The notes beneath the pieces are model-generated. The model did not search any database. It saw only the letters and a list, made by a program, of their open reading frames with translations, and was not told the origin of the DNA. The translations under genes were made by a program, and so were the position numbers. Below are positions 24,400 to 32,990 of a stretch of DNA of 64,000 bases, piece after piece. Location: assembly GCF_014905555.1 (NCBI RefSeq), contig NZ_BNGS01000011.1:186001-250000 (forward strand). Direction: 5' to 3'. The DNA comes from Streptomyces sp. Y2F8-2. GTDB taxonomy: Bacteria > Actinomycetota > Actinomycetes > Streptomycetales > Streptomycetaceae. Position 1 is the first letter of the stretch. The number at the start of each line of letters is the position of its first letter.

Positions 24400-26844
24400 G
24401 TGACGAGTACGGACGCACGTACGGAAGCAGAGGGCTCGGGACCCAGCGGCTACGCGGCGGCCCGGCTGCGCCTCCTCACGGAGGGGGCGCAGTCCGGGCC
24501 GCCGCGCCGTGCCGCCCTGTCCGACCTGACGGACGCCTGGCTCGCGGAGCTGTTCGCCGCGGGCGCCGAGGGAGTGCGCGGTGTGTCCCTGGTCGCCGTC
24601 GGCGGGTACGGCCGCGGCGAGCTGTCCCCGCGCAGCGATCTCGACCTGCTCCTGCTGCACGACGGGAGCGACAGCAAGGCGGTCGCCGCCCTCGCCGATC
24701 GCATCTGGTACCCCGTGTGGGACCTCGGTCTGGCCCTCGACCACTCCGTGCGCACCCCGGCGGAGGCCCGCAAGACCGCCGGTGAGGACCTCAAGGTGCA
24801 GCTCGGCCTGCTGGACGCCCGGCACCTGGCGGGCGACCTCGGGCTCACCGCGGGCCTGCGGACGGCCGTGCTGGCCGACTGGCGCAACCAGGCGCCGAAA
24901 CGTCTCCCCGAACTCCAGCAGCTGTGCGCCGAGCGGGCCGAGCGGCAGGGCGAGTTGCAGTACCTGCTGGAACCGGACCTCAAGGAGGCCCGGGGCGGGC
25001 TGCGCGACGCCACGGCCCTGCGGGCGGTCGCCGCCTCCTGGCTCGCGGACGCCCCGCGCGAGGGTCTCGCCGACGCCCGGCGCAGGCTCCTCGACGTACG
25101 CGACGCGCTGCATCTGGCCACCGGACGCGCCACCGACCGGCTGGCACTGCAGGAGCAGGACCAGGTCGCCGCCGAGCTGGGCCTGCTGGACGCCGACACG
25201 CTGCTGCGGCAGGTGTACGAGGCGGCGCGCGTCATTTCGTATGCGAGCGACGTCACGTGGCGTGAAGTGGGGCGTGTGCTGCGTTCGCGCGCCGTACGGC
25301 CGAGGCTGCGCGCCATGCTGGGCGGCGGCAAGCCGGTCGCCGAGCGGTCCCCCCTGGCCGAGGGCGTGGTGGAGCAGGACGGCGAAGTCGTCCTCGCGCG
25401 CGCCGCGCGCCCCGAACGCGACCCCGTGCTCCCGCTGCGCGCCGCCGCTGCCGCCGCCCAGGCGGGCCTCCCGCTCTCCCTGCACGCCGTGCGGCGCATG
25501 GCCGGCTCCGCGCGCCCCCTGCCCACGCCCTGGCCCGCCGAGGCGCGCGAGCAGCTCGTCACCCTGCTGGGCTCCGGCCGCCCGACCGTCGAGGTCTGGG
25601 AGGCCCTGGAAGCCGAGGGCCTGATCACCCGCCTGCTGCCCGACTGGGAGCGGGTGCGCTGCCGCCCGCAGCGCAACGCCGTGCACCTGTGGACCGTGGA
25701 CCGGCACCTGATCGAGACGGCCGTGCGCGCCTCCGAGCTGACCCGCCGCGTGGGCCGCCCCGACCTCCTCCTGGTCGCCGCGCTCCTGCACGACATCGGC
25801 AAGGGCTGGCCCGGCGACCACTCCCTCGCCGGCGAGACCATCGCGCGTGACGTGGCCGGACGCATCGGCTTCGACCGCGACGACGTCGCCGTCCTCGCCA
25901 CCCTCGTACGCCACCACCTGCTCCTCGTCGAGACCGCGACCCGGCGCGACCTGGAGGACCCGGCCACCGTCAGTTCCGTCGCCGAGGCCGTCGGCTCCCA
26001 GAGCACCCTGGAGCTGCTCCACGCCCTCACCGAGGCGGACGCGCTCGCCACCGGACCCGCGGCATGGTCGACCTGGCGCAGCGCGCTCGTGACCGACCTG
26101 GTGAAACGGGTCTCCGCGGTACTGGCCGGCGACGAGCCCGCCGACCCCGAGGCCGCCGCGCCCACCGCCGAGCAGGAACGGCTCGCGGTCGAGGCGTACC
26201 GCACCGGCGGCCCGGTCCTGGCACTGCGCGCACAGACCGAGCCGCCCGCCGAGGAGCCGTCCGGCGAACCGGAACCCCTCGGTGTGGAACTCCTCATCGC
26301 CGTGCCGGACCAGCCGGGCGTGCTGCCCGCCGTGTCCGGGGTGCTCGCCATGCACCGCCTCACCGTCCGCACCGCCGAGCTGCGCGCCCAGGACCTGCCG
26401 GACGGCATGGACGGCTCGGTGCTGCTGCTCGACTGGCGGGTCGCTGCGGAGTACGGCTCCCTGCCCCAGGCGGCCCGGCTGCGCGCCGACCTCGTACGCG
26501 CCCTGGACGGTTCCCTGGACATCTCGGCCCGCCTGGCGGAGCGCGACGCGGCCTACCCGCGCCGCCGGGGCGTGGTGCCCCCGCCGCCGCGCGTGACGGT
26601 CGCCCCCGCGGCCTCCCGCCACGCGACGGTGATCGAGGTCCGCGCCCAGGACGCACCGGGGCTGCTGTTCCGGATCGGGCGGGCACTGGAGAAGGCGGGG
26701 GTGCGGGTGCGCAGCGCCCACGTCTCCACGCTGGGCGCCAACGCCGTGGACGCCTTCTATGTGACGACGGGCACGGGCGCGCCGTTGCCGGCGGAGGACG
26801 CGGTGTCGGTGGCACGGGCCCTGGAGGGGACGCTGCGGGGGTGA
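24400..26844 (+). CDS. glnD: PII nucleotidyl-transferase GlnD (adenylyltransferase in actinobacteria)
   Basis: GlnD modifies and demodifies the PII T-loop in response to nitrogen status. The 814-residue product shows the full domain order: nucleotidyltransferase domain with GGYGRGELSPRSDLD (residues 68-82), a central helical region, HD domain with LLHDIGKG near 462-468 and a second metal-ligand histidine pair RHHLL, then two C-terminal ACT domains (about 628-710 and 745-814). In Streptomyces the enzyme adds AMP to PII Tyr51. The GTG start at 24400 follows an AGGAG. The start is 25 bp after glnK. Confidence 0.95.
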   Translation: MTSTDARTEAEGSGPSGYAAARLRLLTEGAQSGPPRRAALSDLTDAWLAELFAAGAEGVRGVSLVAVGGYGRGELSPRSDLDLLLLHDGSDSKAVAALADRIWYPVWDLGLALDHSVRTPAEARKTAGEDLKVQLGLLDARHLAGDLGLTAGLRTAVLADWRNQAPKRLPELQQLCAERAERQGELQYLLEPDLKEARGGLRDATALRAVAASWLADAPREGLADARRRLLDVRDALHLATGRATDRLALQEQDQVAAELGLLDADTLLRQVYEAARVISYASDVTWREVGRVLRSRAVRPRLRAMLGGGKPVAERSPLAEGVVEQDGEVVLARAARPERDPVLPLRAAAAAAQAGLPLSLHAVRRMAGSARPLPTPWPAEAREQLVTLLGSGRPTVEVWEALEAEGLITRLLPDWERVRCRPQRNAVHLWTVDRHLIETAVRASELTRRVGRPDLLLVAALLHDIGKGWPGDHSLAGETIARDVAGRIGFDRDDVAVLATLVRHHLLLVETATRRDLEDPATVSSVAEAVGSQSTLELLHALTEADALATGPAAWSTWRSALVTDLVKRVSAVLAGDEPADPEAAAPTAEQERLAVEAYRTGGPVLALRAQTEPPAEEPSGEPEPLGVELLIAVPDQPGVLPAVSGVLAMHRLTVRTAELRAQDLPDGMDGSVLLLDWRVAAEYGSLPQAARLRADLVRALDGSLDISARLAERDAAYPRRRGVVPPPPRVTVAPAASRHATVIEVRAQDAPGLLFRIGRALEKAGVRVRSAHVSTLGANAVDAFYVTTGTGAPLPAEDAVSVARALEGTLRG

Positions 26845-26853
26845 GGTCGGCGG

Positions 26854-26872
26854 GCGGGGACGTTTTCCCCGC
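26854..26872 (+). terminator. Short hairpin after glnD
   Basis: GCGGGGA (26854-26860) pairs with TCCCCGC (26866-26872) around CGTTT, ten bp after the glnD stop. With the T-rich loop rather than a T-tail it is a weak terminator candidate at best. Confidence 0.4.
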
Positions 26873-26932
26873 GCGGCCGGATACCCTGGAGGGCAGCCCA
26901 AGACGACCCCGACCCCGAGGACCGACGCCGCC

Positions 26933-28483
26933 GTGTTCGACACCCTCTCCGACCGCCTTAGCGCGACTTTCAAAAGCCTCCGCGGAAAAGGCAGGCTCTC
27001 CGAGGCGGACATCGACGCCACGGCGCGTGAGATCCGCATCGCGCTCCTCGAAGCCGACGTGGCCCTGCCCGTGGTCCGCTCCTTCATCAAGAACGTCAAG
27101 GAGCGCGCCCTCGGTGCCGAGGTCTCCCGGGCGCTGAACCCCGCCCAGCAGGTCCTCAAGATCGTCAACGACGAGCTGGTCACCATCCTCGGTGGCGAGA
27201 CCCGCCGCCTGCGCTTCGCCAAGCAGCCCCCGACCGTGATCATGCTCGCGGGTCTGCAGGGCGCCGGTAAGACCACGCTCGCGGGCAAGCTCGGCAAGTG
27301 GCTCAAGGAGCAGGGGCACTCCCCGCTCCTGGTCGCCGCCGACCTCCAGCGCCCGAACGCGGTCAACCAGCTCAGCGTCGTCGCCGAGCGCGCCGGCGTC
27401 GCCGTCTACGCACCGGAGCCGGGCAACGGCGTCGGCGACCCGGTCAAGGTCGCCAAGGACTCCATCGACCACGCGAAGCAGAAGGTCCACGACATCGTGA
27501 TCGTGGACACCGCGGGCCGCCTCGGCATCGACCAGGAGATGATGCAGCAGGCCGCGGACATCCGGGACGCGGTCTCGCCCGACGAGATCCTGTTCGTCGT
27601 CGACGCCATGATCGGCCAGGACGCCGTGAACACCGCGGAGGCCTTCCGTGACGGCGTCGGCTTCGACGGTGTGGTGCTCTCCAAGCTCGACGGTGACGCC
27701 CGCGGTGGTGCGGCCCTGTCGATCCGCCAGATCACCGGCAAGCCGATCATGTTCGCGTCGAACGGCGAGAAGCTCGACGACTTCGACGCCTTCCACCCGG
27801 ACCGGATGGCCTCCCGCATCCTCGACATGGGTGACCTGCTCACCCTGATCGAGCAGGCGGAGAAGACGTTCAGCCAGGAAGAGGCCGAGAAGATGGCCTC
27901 GAAGCTGGCGTCCAAGAAGGGCCAGGACTTCACCCTGGACGACTTCCTGGCCCAGATGGAGCAGGTCAGGAAGATGGGCTCCATCTCCAAGCTGCTCGGG
28001 ATGCTGCCGGGCATGGGCCAGATCAAGGACCAGATCAACAGCATCGACGAGCGCGACGTCGACCGCACCGCCGCGATCATCAAGTCGATGACCCCGGGCG
28101 AGCGCCAGGACCCGACGATCATCAACGGCTCGCGCCGCGCCCGTATCGCCAAGGGTTCCGGTGTCGAGGTCAGCGCGGTGAAGAACCTCGTCGAGCGGTT
28201 CTTCGAGGCCCGCAAGATGATGTCCCGCATGGCCCAGGGCGGCGGCATGCCCGGCATGCCGGGGATCCCGGGCATGGGCGGCGGCCCCGGCCGTGCCAAG
28301 AAGCAGCAGAAGAAGGCCAAGGGCAAGCAGCGCTCCGGCAACCCGATGAAGCGCAAGCAGCAGGAACAGGAGGAGGCCGCTCGCCGCGCCGCCGCGGCGC
28401 AGGGCGGGGGCGCCTTCGGCCTGCCGCAGCAGAGCGGTCAGGAGTTCGAGCTGCCGGACGAGTTCAAGAAGTTCATGGGCTGA
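26933..28483 (+). CDS. ffh: Signal recognition particle protein Ffh
   Basis: Ffh binds 4.5S RNA and signal sequences emerging from the ribosome, and docks on FtsY. The 516-residue product has the N domain (1-90), G domain with GLQGAGKTT near 106-114, DTAGRLGIDQEMM, TKLDGDARGG-type motif as SKLDGDARGG, and the M domain (about 300-435) with the RNA-binding helix GSGVEVSAVKNLVERF and a Met-rich groove ending GGGMPGMPGIPGMGGG. A basic, Gln-rich extension follows. The start is a GTG preceded by a stretch poor in Shine-Dalgarno character. A strong terminator follows at 28523. Confidence 0.97.
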   Translation: MFDTLSDRLSATFKSLRGKGRLSEADIDATAREIRIALLEADVALPVVRSFIKNVKERALGAEVSRALNPAQQVLKIVNDELVTILGGETRRLRFAKQPPTVIMLAGLQGAGKTTLAGKLGKWLKEQGHSPLLVAADLQRPNAVNQLSVVAERAGVAVYAPEPGNGVGDPVKVAKDSIDHAKQKVHDIVIVDTAGRLGIDQEMMQQAADIRDAVSPDEILFVVDAMIGQDAVNTAEAFRDGVGFDGVVLSKLDGDARGGAALSIRQITGKPIMFASNGEKLDDFDAFHPDRMASRILDMGDLLTLIEQAEKTFSQEEAEKMASKLASKKGQDFTLDDFLAQMEQVRKMGSISKLLGMLPGMGQIKDQINSIDERDVDRTAAIIKSMTPGERQDPTIINGSRRARIAKGSGVEVSAVKNLVERFFEARKMMSRMAQGGGMPGMPGIPGMGGGPGRAKKQQKKAKGKQRSGNPMKRKQQEQEEAARRAAAAQGGGAFGLPQQSGQEFELPDEFKKFMG

Positions 28484-28522
28484 CCCGCGTTCGACGCGTA
28501 CGACTCGTTCGACTCGTACGAC

Positions 28523-28558
28523 GCCGGGGGCGCCCCTCTGAGGAGGGGCGCCCCCGGC
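28523..28558. terminator. Bidirectional terminator after ffh
   Basis: A perfect 16-bp stem, GCCGGGGGCGCCCCTC (28523-28538) with GAGGGGCGCCCCCGGC (28543-28558), and a 4-base loop, sits between the convergent ffh and methyltransferase stops. It is preceded by a small run of TCGTACGAC-type repeats at 28490-28522. Confidence 0.88.
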
Positions 28559-28565
28559 GCGTCGT

Positions 28566-29426
28566 CTAGGGGATGCGTGCGATCAGGTAGCGGAAGACGT
28601 TCGGCATCCACACCGTGCCGTCCGCACGCCGGTGCGGATGCAGCGCCTCCGCCAGTTCCTTGTCGACCTGCTCCTGGTCCGTCGTGTCGATGGCCGCGTC
28701 GAACAACCCCGTCGACAGCATCCCCCGCAGCGCGCTGTCCATGTCGGCGTATCCGAAGGGGCAGGCGACCCGCCCCGACCCGTCCGGCCTGAGCCCGCAG
28801 CGCTGCGCGGCCTCCTCCAGATCGTCGCGCCGGGCCGGCCGCCAACCGCCCCCGCCACGTTCCGGATCGGCCAGTTTGGCGGCGACACGCAGGACGGACG
28901 CGGTGCTGCACCGTTCCGGCGGACCCCATCCGGCGAGCACCACCGGCGTCCCGCGCTCCGTGAACGGCGCCGCGGCCACCAGCTGCTCCTCAAGGGTCTC
29001 GGCGTCACCGGCCGCACAGCCGATCGGCTCGAACGCGGTCACCAGGTTGTATGCCGGCTCATCGGCTGCGGGCGCCGCGTCCCGTGGCGAGCCCTCCACG
29101 ATCCGGGCACCGGCACACGCGCGCGTGCCCCACGGCGCGGGCCCCAGCCGCTCGCGCGCGAGCGCCAGTCGTTCGCACGCCCCGCAGTCCACGCCGGTGA
29201 CCGATGCGCCCCGGGACGCGGCCATCAGCAGCGCCAGCCCCGTACCGCATCCGAGCCCCAGCAGCCGCGTCCCGGAACCCACTTCCAGCCGCTCGTAGAC
29301 GGCCTCGTAGAGCGGCACCAGCATCCGCTCCTGAATCTCCGCCCAGTCACGCGCGCGTGCACCCCGGTCCACGCGAGGAACCGCGCCCGCGTGGGAAAGG
29401 TGCTGCCGCACGGGCGTAGGTGTCAT
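28566..29426 (-). CDS. SAM-dependent class I methyltransferase
   Basis: The 286-residue product has a Rossmann-type SAM site: motif I LLGLGCGTGLALLMA (residues 58-72 approximately; the usual DLGCGTG has Leu in place of Asp), the acidic-loop position VTGVDCG, and VTAFEPIGCA as a motif IV analogue. A C-terminal part with VACPFGYADMDSALRGML (split around 210-230) resembles small-molecule methyltransferases of Streptomyces. The substrate is unknown. It starts at ATG 29426 with no strong ribosome binding site, so the start is the least certain part. It is divergent from the ProRS gene (237 bp between starts) and convergent with ffh. Confidence 0.82.
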   Translation of the reverse strand: MTPTPVRQHLSHAGAVPRVDRGARARDWAEIQERMLVPLYEAVYERLEVGSGTRLLGLGCGTGLALLMAASRGASVTGVDCGACERLALARERLGPAPWGTRACAGARIVEGSPRDAAPAADEPAYNLVTAFEPIGCAAGDAETLEEQLVAAAPFTERGTPVVLAGWGPPERCSTASVLRVAAKLADPERGGGGWRPARRDDLEEAAQRCGLRPDGSGRVACPFGYADMDSALRGMLSTGLFDAAIDTTDQEQVDKELAEALHPHRRADGTVWMPNVFRYLIARIP

Positions 29427-29663
29427 CGAAAGCGCCCCAATCCGCCGTGAGTTGCCGCTGTCTGACGATGCCGTCCCCCGTGACGTGCCCTCGCACTCGG
29501 CCCCCGTGGCCCCCGTATGGCCTCCGTATGCCAGGAAACTCCGCGCCCGTCGTGGCGTCCAGGGGTCGTGGGGTACTCGGTGTGCGCCGTCCGCGCGCCC
29601 CTGGTCCGCCCCCGGGCGAAAAATGATGCACCGGGCACACGCGTGCCCCCGTACCATCGCGCC

Positions 29664-31079
29664 ATGGCAAAGGCGCCCGTCCTCACGCCCCGGGCGGAGG
29701 ATTTTCCCCGTTGGTACCAGGACATCGTGAACAAGGCCGAACTGGCGGACAACGGGCCGGTGCGCGGCACCATGGTGATCCGACCGTACGGGTACGGGCT
29801 GTGGGAGCGGATGCAGCAGGAGATGGACGCCCGCATCAAGGAGACGGGCACTCAGAACGCCTACTTCCCGCTGCTGATCCCCCAGTCGTATCTGACGAGG
29901 GAGGCCGAACACGTCGAGGGCTTCGCGCCCGAACTCGCCGTGGTCACGCACGGCGGCGGCAAGGAACTGGAGGAGCCGGCGGTCGTCCGGCCCACCTCCG
30001 AGACCATCATCAACGAGTACTTCTCCAAGTGGATCCAGAGCTACCGCGACCTTCCGCTCCTGATCAACCAGTGGGCCAACGTGGTGCGTTGGGAACTCAG
30101 GCCGCGGCTCTTCCTGCGCACCTCCGAGTTCCTGTGGCAGGAGGGCCACACGGCGCACGCCACCTACGAGGAGGCCCGGGACTTCGCGGCCCGTATCCAC
30201 CGCGACGTCTACGGGGACTTTCTGCGCAACGCCCTCGCGACGGACTTCGTGTCCGGCCGCAAGACGGCCAGGGAGCGCTTCGCCGGCGCGATCAACACCC
30301 TCACCCTCGAAAGCATGATGGGGGACGGCAAGGCCCTGCAGATGGTCACCAGCCACGAGCTGGGCCAGAACTTCGCCAGGGCGTTCCACACGCGGTACCT
30401 GGCGAAGGACGGCAGACAGGAACTCGTCTGGCAGACCTCCTGGGGCTCCACCACCCGCATGATCGGCGCCCTGGTGATGACGCACGGCGACGACGACGGT
30501 CTGCGAGTCCCGCCACGCCTCGCCCCGGTCCAGGTGGTCGTGCTCGCGATCAAGGGCGATGAGACGGTTCTGGCCACGGTCCGCGAGACCGGCGACCGGC
30601 TGAGGGCGGCGGGCCTCCGCGTCCACGTGGACGACCGCACCGACACCCCCTTCGGCCGCCGCGCCGTCGACTGGGAGCTCAAGGGCGTGCCCGTACGCGT
30701 CGAGATCGGGCCGCGTGACCTGGAGAACGGCACCGCGATGCTGGTCCGCCGGATCCCCGGAGGCAAGGAGCCGATCCCGGTCGACGCGCTCGCCGGGATG
30801 CTGCCCGGGATCCTCGAGGAGGACCAGGCGCTGCTGCTGGAGCAGTCGCGGGAGCGCCGGGAGTCCCGCACGGCGGACGTGTCCACGATCGAGGAGGCCG
30901 TCGAGGCGGCCGCCGCGGGATGCTGGGCGCGCATCCCGTGGGCCGTGCTCGGCGAGGACGGCGAGGCCGGGCTGGCCGAGCACGCGGTGACCGTACGGTG
31001 TCTGGTCGCCGAGGACGGGTCGGTTCCCGACGCCGACGACGCACCCGGTAACGTCGCCGTCGTTGCGCGCGCTTACTGA
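29664..31079 (+). CDS. proS: Prolyl-tRNA synthetase, archaeal/eukaryotic-type (ProS type 3)
   Basis: This class II synthetase charges tRNA-Pro with proline. The 471-residue product is of the archaeal/eukaryotic form: it lacks the ~180-residue editing insertion of bacterial ProRS, has motif 2 as RWELRPRLFLRTSEFLWQEGHTAHA (conserved core FLWQEGHTA), motif 3 with TTRMIGALVMTHGDDDGL, and ends in the conserved C-terminal tyrosine (VARAY). The C-terminal zinc site is lost: only two cysteines remain in the whole protein. Streptomyces normally rely on a bacterial-type ProRS encoded elsewhere, so this may be a second copy. No Shine-Dalgarno precedes ATG 29664, and TACCAT at 29652-29657 suggests a leaderless transcript. 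A GGGCAC/GTGCCC hairpin lies at 29633-29648. Confidence 0.93.
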   Translation: MAKAPVLTPRAEDFPRWYQDIVNKAELADNGPVRGTMVIRPYGYGLWERMQQEMDARIKETGTQNAYFPLLIPQSYLTREAEHVEGFAPELAVVTHGGGKELEEPAVVRPTSETIINEYFSKWIQSYRDLPLLINQWANVVRWELRPRLFLRTSEFLWQEGHTAHATYEEARDFAARIHRDVYGDFLRNALATDFVSGRKTARERFAGAINTLTLESMMGDGKALQMVTSHELGQNFARAFHTRYLAKDGRQELVWQTSWGSTTRMIGALVMTHGDDDGLRVPPRLAPVQVVVLAIKGDETVLATVRETGDRLRAAGLRVHVDDRTDTPFGRRAVDWELKGVPVRVEIGPRDLENGTAMLVRRIPGGKEPIPVDALAGMLPGILEEDQALLLEQSRERRESRTADVSTIEEAVEAAAAGCWARIPWAVLGEDGEAGLAEHAVTVRCLVAEDGSVPDADDAPGNVAVVARAY

Positions 31080-31305
31080 GACAGCGGACGGTGGGCCGAG
31101 AGCGGCCGAAACGCCTCTTGCGTATCCGAGGACCACAGCAGCCCCGGCGTGCGGAGTTCCTCTACGCGCCGGGCCGTAGGCGTCGCTACGCACCACCTTG
31201 GGATGAGCTGTGCGGCTTCTCCGCAGTTCGGCGCACCCGCCCTCGTCAGGACGCATCAGCGGCAACTGACTGGTACGTGCAAATTATTTGGGATGCCCCG
31301 GAATA

Positions 31306-31331
31306 GGAACACGGGGGGCCTCAGGCTCGTT
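31306..31331 (+). promoter_or_regulatory. ECF-type (SigR/SigE-like) promoter GGAAC-N18-GTT
   Basis: GGAAC (31306-31310), exactly 18 bases, then GTT (31329-31331) fits the SigR consensus GGAAT/C-N18/19-GTT. The expected transcription start is at or within two bases of the GTG at 31340, so the mRNA would be leaderless, which agrees with the lack of a ribosome binding site before that gene. Confidence 0.6.
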
Positions 31332-31339
31332 GTCATTAC

Positions 31340-31936
31340 GTGAGCACGACACCACCTGTTCTCGCCGCAGAGCTGGCGCAGGCGTGGGCCGACATTCAGC
31401 GGTACCACCCCGAGCTGCCCGATCTTGCCGCGCCCGAGTCACTGATCGGAGAGTCGTCGTCCGCCTGCGGGCACGAACTCTCCTTCGAGCGACTGCTCCA
31501 TGAAGCAGTCCACGGCATCGCCGCCGCGCGCGGAGTGCGCGACACCTCCCGTGCCGGCCGCTACCACAACCGCAGATTCCTCGCGATCGCCGAGGAGCTG
31601 GGCCTGGACCACCCCGAGGAGCCGCACCCGAGCAGCGGCTTCTCCCTGGTCACGCTCAACCCCGAGGCGAAGCGGCGCTACCGCCCGACGATCGAGCGGC
31701 TCCAGCGCGCGCTCAAGGCCCACTCGCAGGCGACGGCCGCCGACACGGCCCGCACGTTCCGGGGCCCGGCCGCCCGCCACGGCTCCTCCGGAGGCGGCGT
31801 CCGCGTCAAGGCGGTCTGCGACTGCGGCCGCAACGTCCGTGTGGTCCCCTCGGTCCTGGCCCAGGCCCCGATCGTGTGCGGCGGCTGCGGAAAACCCTTC
31901 CGCATCCCCGAGCCGGTGGGAGCGGCGGCAAGCTGA
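31340..31936 (+). CDS. SprT-like zincin protein with C-terminal zinc ribbon (unknown function)
   Basis: A 198-residue conserved hypothetical. Residues 54-58 read HEAVH, an HExxH metallopeptidase motif, and a further histidine at about 76 in RYHNRRFLAIAEELGL lies where SprT-like proteins place the third zinc ligand. The C-terminus has a zinc ribbon with CDCG near 159-162 and CGGCG near 181-185. This arrangement recalls SprT/Spartan-type proteases of DNA-protein crosslinks, but sequence similarity beyond the motifs is limited and the function is inference. The GTG at 31340 has no ribosome binding site and sits ten bases after a GGAAC-N18-GTT promoter. rpsP begins 302 bp downstream. Confidence 0.72.
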   Translation: MSTTPPVLAAELAQAWADIQRYHPELPDLAAPESLIGESSSACGHELSFERLLHEAVHGIAAARGVRDTSRAGRYHNRRFLAIAEELGLDHPEEPHPSSGFSLVTLNPEAKRRYRPTIERLQRALKAHSQATAADTARTFRGPAARHGSSGGGVRVKAVCDCGRNVRVVPSVLAQAPIVCGGCGKPFRIPEPVGAAAS

Positions 31937-32238
31937 GCCGACGGCTGCTCGTGGCGGCCGTACCTCGCTTGCTCAGGCATCCGTGAGCGCCGGGTGGCGT
32001 GACCAACGCCCGGGGGACCCCGGCGCCGGGTGCCTCTTCGGCATGTCCGCACCCGTGCACACCGCCCCCTCGGCCAGAAGCGACCCGCAGGGTATGGCAC
32101 AATGGCTAGCTGTACTCGACAGCCGCACAGGACCCCTCTCTCCTCCGGCTGACGCGTCCATCGGGCACTCGGGTACCGCAACCCCACGCGGCCACTTCGC
32201 CGTGCCCAACCACGTCAAATCCAGGAGAACCCACTCCC
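31937..32238. other. Intergenic region before rpsP
   Basis: 302 bp without a gene. A short GC-rich palindrome, CCCGGCGCCGGG around 32019-32030, may help terminate the upstream transcript. The promoter of the rpsP operon is probably in the locally AT-richer segment 32090-32120 (TATGGCACAATGGCTAGC), where CACAAT or TAGCTG could serve as -10, but no convincing -35 is present. Confidence 0.5.
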
Positions 32239-32667
32239 GTGGCAGTCAAGATCAAGCTGAAGCGTCTGGGCAAGATCCGTTCGCCTCACTACCGCATCGT
32301 CGTCGCCGACTCCCGCACCCGCCGTGACGGCCGGGCGATCGAGGAGATCGGCAAGTACCACCCGACGTACAACCCGTCGGTGATCGAGGTCGACGCCGAG
32401 CGTGCGGCGTACTGGCTCTCCGTCGGCGCTCAGCCGACCGAGCCCGTGCTCGCCATCCTCAAGAAGACCGGCGACTGGCAGAAGTTCAAGGGCGAGCCCG
32501 CCCCGGCGCCGCTGCTGCAGCCGGAGACCAAGGCCGCGCGTCCGTCGTTCGAGGCCATCAGCGGCGAGGACGAGGGCAAGGGCGAGGCGATCACCCAGAA
32601 GAAGAAGGCCGAGAAGAAGGACGAGGCCCCGGCCGAGTCCTCTGCGTCTGAGTCGACCGAGGCCTGA
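32239..32667 (+). CDS. rpsP: 30S ribosomal protein S16
   Basis: S16 is an early-binding protein of the small subunit. The 142-residue product begins MAVKIKLKRLGKIRSPHYRIVVADSR, the family signature, and the S16 core ends near residue 85. The extra 55 residues form an actinobacterial C-terminal extension rich in Lys, Glu, Ala and Ser. The GTG at 32239 follows AGGAGAA. It heads the classic rpsP-khpA-rimM-trmD-rplS ribosome-maturation operon and is separated by only 2 bp from khpA. Confidence 0.97.
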   Translation: MAVKIKLKRLGKIRSPHYRIVVADSRTRRDGRAIEEIGKYHPTYNPSVIEVDAERAAYWLSVGAQPTEPVLAILKKTGDWQKFKGEPAPAPLLQPETKAARPSFEAISGEDEGKGEAITQKKKAEKKDEAPAESSASESTEA

Positions 32668-32669
32668 GC

Positions 32670-32909
32670 ATGCTCGAGGAGGCTCTCGAGCACCTCGTGA
32701 AGGGCATCGTCGACAACCCTGACGATGTGCAGGTGGCCTCGCGCACCCTGCGTCGCGGGCGTGTGCTCGAGGTGCGGGTCCACCCCGACGACCTCGGCAA
32801 GGTGATCGGCCGCAACGGCCGCACCGCACGTGCTCTGCGCACCGTCGTGGGCGCCATCGGCGGCCGCGGCGTCCGGGTCGACCTCGTCGACGTGGACCAC
32901 GTTCGCTGA
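32670..32909 (+). CDS. khpA: KH-domain RNA-binding protein KhpA
   Basis: A 79-residue single KH-domain protein found between rpsP and rimM in Gram-positive bacteria. The GxxG loop is IGRNGRTA (about residues 45-52), flanked by the characteristic VHPDDLGKVIG and ALRTVVGAIGGRGVRVDLVD segments. In Streptococcus the orthologue pairs with KhpB (EloR/Jag) and affects cell elongation and RNA binding. ATG 32670 lies 2 bp after the rpsP stop, implying translational coupling. Confidence 0.93.
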   Translation: MLEEALEHLVKGIVDNPDDVQVASRTLRRGRVLEVRVHPDDLGKVIGRNGRTARALRTVVGAIGGRGVRVDLVDVDHVR

Positions 32910-32990
32910 ACCAACGCAGCACCGGCTCGGGCCGGGGAGGGCCACTGGGCCGTCCCCGGCCCGTAGTCGTATGACAGGAGATCAAGCACA

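Noticed and set aside
28485..28523. TCGTACGAC-type repeats after ffh as an attachment site or repeat array
   Set aside because: The units are short and imperfect, and they directly precede the terminator; no tRNA, integrase or flanking duplication is present.
29452..29730. Proline-rich short reading frame in front of proS, as a possible attenuator leader peptide
   Set aside because: It overlaps the proS start in another frame, has no ribosome binding site, and the Pro codons reflect the C-rich composition. No antiterminator/terminator pair is apparent.
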